NCBI GenBank assembly: GCA_002803225.1
Contig: NXFV01000863.1
Span: 1 to 64,000 of the forward strand
From: Gamarada debralockiae
Lineage: Eukaryota > Ascomycota > Leotiomycetes > Helotiales > Hyphodiscaceae
Direction of reading: 5' to 3'
Length of the DNA: 64,000 bases
This document shows, one piece after another, positions 59,528 to 64,000 of this stretch (position 1 is the stretch's first letter; each line of letters starts with the position of its first letter). The translations under genes were made by a program, and so were the position numbers. The notes under the pieces are model-generated. The model worked only from the letters and a program-made list of their open reading frames with translations. It had not been told where the DNA came from and searched no databases.

Positions 59528-60756
59528 ATGGTCCGGATCGAACCCTTTGACGTGGAGCGGGTAGGTTTGACATTTCAAAGACCAGAATGCAATACTGACA
59601 TGTGCAGTGGATGGACAAGTACGAAGTAACTCCTGGAGTCCTCAACATCGCCGAAACCTGCGCAGCCTCGATCTCAATCGACGACCTTGTTGCCCTCTGC
59701 GAAGACCCGAACGTCGAACCACCTTTGAAGACCTCCACGAAACTCACCTATGGTCCAATCCGTGGATCGAACGCTCTCCGCGAGCGTCTTGCCTCCCTAT
59801 ACTCCGCACGAGTCTCATCCCCTCTCCCAACAGACAATATCCTCATAACACCCGGCGCAATCGCTGCGAACTTCCTCCTTTTCTACACGCTCATCGGGCC
59901 AGGGGACCATGTAGTCTGCGTATACCCCACGTACCAGCAACTATACTCCGTACCAGAAAGTCTAGGAGCAGAGGTATCTCTATGGAAGTTACGCAAGGAC
60001 AAGAGATACATCCCCGACTTGGAAGAGTTGAAGACGCTGGTTAAGGACAATACAAAGATGATAATCGTCAACAATCCAAATAATCCCACAGGCGCCACGA
60101 TTCCGAAATCCGTACTTCAAGGCCTAGTAGATTTTGCTCGAGAACGGGATATCATAATTCTTTCCGACGAAGTCTACAGGCCTTTGTTCCATGGCATCTC
60201 GCCTGTAGATCAAGAATTCCCTCCTTCGATGATTTCAATGGGCTATAGCAAGACTATTATTACGGGATCTATGTCCAAAGCATACTCGTTGGCTGGAATC
60301 CGTTTGGGTTGGATTGCTTCCCGGGACAGATCGATCATTGAAGCTATTGCCACGGCGCGAGACTACACCACCATCTCCGTGTCACAGCTCGATGATCAGG
60401 TTGCCTCATACGCTTTGTCTGGATCCGTGTTGCATGCTCTTCTGGGACGTAACATCAAGCTTGCAAAAACAAACCTGGCACTACTCGAAGCCTTCGTCAA
60501 CTCACACAGCTCACTGTGCTCCTGGGTTAAGCCAACCGGCGGCACCACAGCATTCATCAAGTTCTCAAAGAACGGGCAAGCAGTAGACGACGTGCAATTC
60601 TGCATCGACGTCATCGAGAAGACAAAAGTGATGTTCCTTCCTGGTTCGAAATGCTTCGGTCAGGAATTCAAGGGCTTTGTACGGATTGGATTCGTGTGCG
60701 AGACGGTGGTTCTTCAGGAAGCGTTGAAGAAACTGGGAGAGTTTCTTGCAGAATAA
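59528..60756 (+). CDS. PLP-dependent class I/II aminotransferase
   Basis: Exons 59528..59560 and 59608..60756 encode 393 aa; the first exon has only 11 codons (MVRIEPFDVER) joined to WMDKYEVTPGVLN. Fold type I motifs are present: NNPNNPTGATI, the Asp in IILSDEVYRPL that contacts the pyridine nitrogen, TGSMSKAYSLAGIRLGW with the PLP-binding Lys, and RIGFVCE with the substrate-carboxylate Arg. Overall it looks like the group that includes capreomycidine-synthase-like and fungal secondary-metabolism aminotransferases, rather than aspartate or tyrosine aminotransferase. The substrate is unknown. Confidence 0.92.
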
Positions 60757-61052
60757 TCAATTGTATTCATGCCTAATGGAATCGTTCACGTTATGAACAA
60801 TTCTGAATGTGTACGTGTATGAGGGCCGTCCCTTCTTTTCCGCCATGGTAACGCTAATCCCTCATTCCAAACGATCCATCCAATGCACGTATCCGCCGTC
60901 GCAAACTCCATCCCAACCCATCATCCCAAACAAACAATCCGAACTTGTGATTCGTATCTGCCACATATCTTCAACTTAAATCAGCCTCTCCCTTCCAATC
61001 CAGACCTTACTCACTTAGAAGTCCTCCTCAAACCTTCACCTCCCCAAACCAA
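60757..61052. other. Short convergent intergenic region
   Basis: 3' UTRs only; nothing else seen. Confidence 0.4.
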
Positions 61053-61478
61053 TCAAACACCCTTCTTGCCCTTCATACAACCCAGCCCCTTGGTATAGCC
61101 ACAAACCTTCGCCCGGTCATTCCAAACCATGCTCTCCATCGGACAATATCCCGCCCAAGCCACACCCTCCTCATCGCAATGCACGAATAGGGAACATCCG
61201 TCTGGATCAGCGTAAAGACAGTCTGTCGGGTCTTTGCAGCCTGAACCCGAATCGCTCATAGCGAGTGAGCAATTGAAGTTAGGATGCACTGGGCGCGTTA
61301 TGAGGCCGCGGGTCGAATAGCTCCAGACGTCCAAAGCAGGCTGGCCTTCGGTCTGCTGGTCAAATGGGATCGGGGGCGCGGCGTTGACGAAGGGCGAGAA
61401 GAGGGATAGGATGAGAAGATGCAAGGTGGTAAGGATGAGGGCTGTTTTGTGTTTGTGGTTGAGCGATTGGGACACCAT
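61053..61478 (-). CDS. Small secreted Cys-rich protein, CBM14-like
   Basis: Single exon, 141 aa. The N-terminus has a signal peptide (hydrophobic TALILTTLHLLILSLFSPF, cleavage near VNA-APP). The mature part has six cysteines with the peritrophin-A/CBM14 look: an early Cys pair, then DCLYADPDGCSLFVHCDEEG, AGYCPMESMVWNDRAKVC and a last GLGC. Such domains bind chitin. In fungi the class includes secreted effectors that shield wall chitin from host chitinases, but the small size and pattern alone do not prove that. The Cys spacing deviates from the classical CBM14. Confidence 0.75.
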   Translation of the reverse strand: MVSQSLNHKHKTALILTTLHLLILSLFSPFVNAAPPIPFDQQTEGQPALDVWSYSTRGLITRPVHPNFNCSLAMSDSGSGCKDPTDCLYADPDGCSLFVHCDEEGVAWAGYCPMESMVWNDRAKVCGYTKGLGCMKGKKGV

Positions 61479-63576
61479 TGTGAGATGGTTGTAGTTGATT
61501 TGGTAAGATGGGTGAGTAGATGGATTGTGTGGTGTGGTGGTCGATAATGTGGATATCGAATTATGAAGCGATGTTGTTTGAGGGATTGGAGGGGAGAGAT
61601 GAAATGGGTTTTAATATATGTTGGGCAAAAGAAGGAAGGCACGCGTTTGTGTTAGAGCTTGAAGGAGAAAGAGCTGCTCTGGTTTCCAAACAGTCATCAA
61701 ACAGTCATTTTTCTGAGCGATTAAGAAGGCACTCTCCTTTCATGCCCTGCTTGACTGAGAATATTCCCAGTGGAACAAAGGAAGAAGTGGCTTTTAAACA
61801 CTCATGTTTCTCGAGTGATTTGGAAAGGCCACGCCACTCGACATCCCATTAACTTTGAGGACCTCCATCCTGTTTGCGGGGGGCAAGCGTCATTAACAGC
61901 GCTATGAATATTGCAGTTGAGAGCTTCGATGATCATAGATCCACATTTATGGGGCTTGAAAGGAAGGGGCTTCTACTCTTACACTGCTCACCATCCTGGG
62001 AGGACCGCCTTCATCCGCGGACAGAGCTACGCAGAATCTTTCCTTCCATACTCATTTCCACAACCAAGTTTACCAACGCTTCTGGATCTCCTTCTTGACA
62101 GCATGATGCTATGATCGTCAGCACATTTCTCCATTCATCAACTCTATACAAATCTCAGCAATTCGGTCAACCCACTTCATCAGATGCGGAAATTCTTTAT
62201 GCCCTCGTCCATAATCTGTCCGTTGAATCCCAGGCAAATACCCAAGCTCCACCAACGATCAGCGAAACTCAAGAATATGGAATGAGTTCTAATCATACGC
62301 CAAGGTCCAATATCCGCAGCTGAATACCTTTTTTTGCCATTTCCAGCTAGATACTCACGAAATTCTGGGTATATTTTCGTGAGAAGTGGATCTCGAGAAC
62401 GCCGAAGACGCGAAGTGTTTCTTTGCGGAAACACTCAATGGCACCTAGTGATTCTCAACACTATTTTTACCAAATGTTCGAGGGGAAGAGCATACCTTGA
62501 TTCTTCTCTTCAGTTATCTGGCCGAGATAGATCAATTGCACTTGTGGCGCTCCCTATCTCGCTCAGCACGTCACCTCCATCTCTGGAGAAGGAAGGAACT
62601 CTTACGTTCCCATGCCAGAAGAACAGCCATTGCAAACACCGATTCTTCTCAAACTCATCTTTGAACCCAAAAGCGTCCTTCGAATCAAATGTATTAAGAG
62701 ATAGACTAGCCTGGCGGATGTTTCCATCACAGGGAAGGGCTCTGTTTTCGTGTTGTCTGCAATGATGGGGAATTAATCCTGTGATCATGCCACTTAATTG
62801 CTTCCCCAATGCCAACTCCCAAAAGATAATCTTAACATTGGGTTCAATTTCAAGAACCAATCCTTCCCTCTGACCACTTTTCCATATGTCACAGAGCGTG
62901 TACATGACTTTTCATATTCTGTGGGAGTTTGATATGAGAGGCAACATGAAGAAGAAAAAAGTGGGGGTTAAAGGGGGGAGGCAGACATTCAGTGCTATAA
63001 GTTTCCTTGAGCTCCTCGCACAATGATCTGGATTTTCTTGCCGTTGGTGTTGACATGGTGATTAGATACAACCCCTGGATTTTGGTCAGCTCGGTTGTGG
63101 ATGATCTGTGGCTGTAAGAGGACCGACCTTGGCATTCTTGACGTCCGATGAGGTGTTTGGGTGCTAGAAACCTGACGACATCCTGATGGTCTGGAACAAA
63201 GATGCCTCTTTGGAGTGGTTTTGAATGTTTGGTGGTGACTGCTGTGAGTGTATAATAAAAAGGAGGACGTAGTGAGTTGACTGGTAAGTCGAGCCAACAA
63301 CGTCATCAAAGTCAATCGGCTCTTCATAGTTCATCGCGCGACAGACTCTTTGTTGCAAAGAGAAGGTTACACAAAGGACTATTAAACCATAGCGATAAAT
63401 TCATGAAGCGCAAAGAGCAACAATGTGGACGATAAGGTAAGATCCTTGACTATTTGTGTTGAGATTTAGAGATTACTAACATAGGAACTAGCACATTCGC
63501 CTCCCCTGGCGCCCCTGAAATGTGAACAACAGATTTACTGTCGACCGCTCTGGTCTACTCGGCCCTTCAGATAAAG
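61479..63576. other. Gene-poor region; unassigned minus-strand frame
   Basis: The minus-strand frame 62905..62510 (131 codons) and the following frame 62434..62180 have protein-like composition but no domain I can name; they may be exons of an unrecognised gene or decayed. Nothing else is seen. Confidence 0.35.
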
Positions 63577-64000
63577 CTAGCGCCCATACACTGAGGCCAA
63601 GCGATCTTGAATATACGCTATTCCATTTGCTCGATATTCATCCGGTTCCACATACGCTAAGTCAGTGACGTTTGCGTCGAAGACGATGTTTCGGGGTTTG
63701 TCGAGAGTGTATGCTGGCCAATTAACGCAGGTGACTGCTCATACATGTCAGCTTCTTGGTAAAGGTTATGACTCCAAGGCGTCACTCACCTCCGGAATTA
63801 TTAGGGTCTAAATCAACAATGAAACTCGCCCACATCCTCGACATCATCGTCGCAACCTGGACGTAACTCTCTGGCTTACCTGCAAAAGGATCCGAAGCAA
63901 CAGCATTTTTATATCCAAGTCCGTCGACGTTATGCATCATGAATGCTACTTCTGTAAAGTGTGTCACGCCGATAGTAGCGTCAAACCCCGCAGGAAAGAC
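63577..64000 (-). CDS. Type-B carboxylesterase/lipase, C-terminal part
   Basis: Partial gene running off the right edge. The visible exons are 64000..63790 and 63734..63577, with a 55-nt intron joining PNNSGG to VTCVNWPAYTL. Sequence HFTEVAFMMHNVDGLGY holds the catalytic-His region typical of alpha/beta-hydrolase type-B carboxylesterases, followed by a tail ending RANGIAYIQDRLASVYGR. The catalytic Ser and Glu lie outside the window. Many such fungal enzymes are secreted. Confidence 0.85.

Overview
This 64 kb window comes from a filamentous ascomycete, a Pezizomycotina genome. The evidence is the many short introns (mostly 42-80 nt, GTRNGT donors, CTAAC-type branch sites), the fungal-only genes (HET domain, NACHT-type NLR, GH72 glucanosyltransferase, homoisocitrate dehydrogenase, Psf3, ABCG pump of the yeast Adp1 type), and decayed genes whose stop codons look like C-to-T or G-to-A changes, as expected from repeat-induced point mutation. 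The gene set would fit Leotiomycetes, but I cannot fix the taxon from sequence alone.

Layout. 0-5 kb: a pirin gene whose 1.03 kb intron holds two antisense tRNA-Gly(GCC) genes, then a sugar-porter MFS gene. 6-10 kb: an SDR and a secreted, GPI-anchored GH72 enzyme. 12.8-19.8 kb: a conserved-type unknown protein, a nitrilase, PSF3 and mitochondrial Mn-SOD on a shared divergent promoter, and a small unknown protein. 20-30 kb is degraded: a 102-bp tandem repeat, a pogo/Tigger transposase remnant, a broken REV7/MAD2B-like gene, one intact acyl-CoA thioesterase-like gene, and a broken NLR. 30-34.7 kb is housekeeping: mitoribosomal S8, LYS12 and a long disordered basic/acidic protein. 35-42 kb is accessory: two truncated methyltransferase genes head to head, a 3.1 kb TIR element flanked by TA that carries an intact HET-domain gene, and a coiled-coil pseudogene. 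43-64 kb: a WW-domain protein, a tubby-like protein, an amidase lacking two triad residues, a small CxxC protein, a DHA1 drug pump, an Adp1-type ABC transporter, a PLP aminotransferase, a secreted chitin-binding-like protein and the 3' end of a type-B carboxylesterase.

How parts relate. Most genes are independent and monocistronic. Divergent pairs with short shared promoters are PSF3/SOD2, LYS12/the 32.6 kb gene, and ABC transporter/aminotransferase. The strongest novelty candidates are (i) a tRNA-Gly gene whose T-arm is interrupted by a 53-nt sequence with every hallmark of a spliceosomal intron, where removal restores a perfect tRNA, and (ii) a small TIR/TA-flanked element with a HET incompatibility gene as its only visible cargo.
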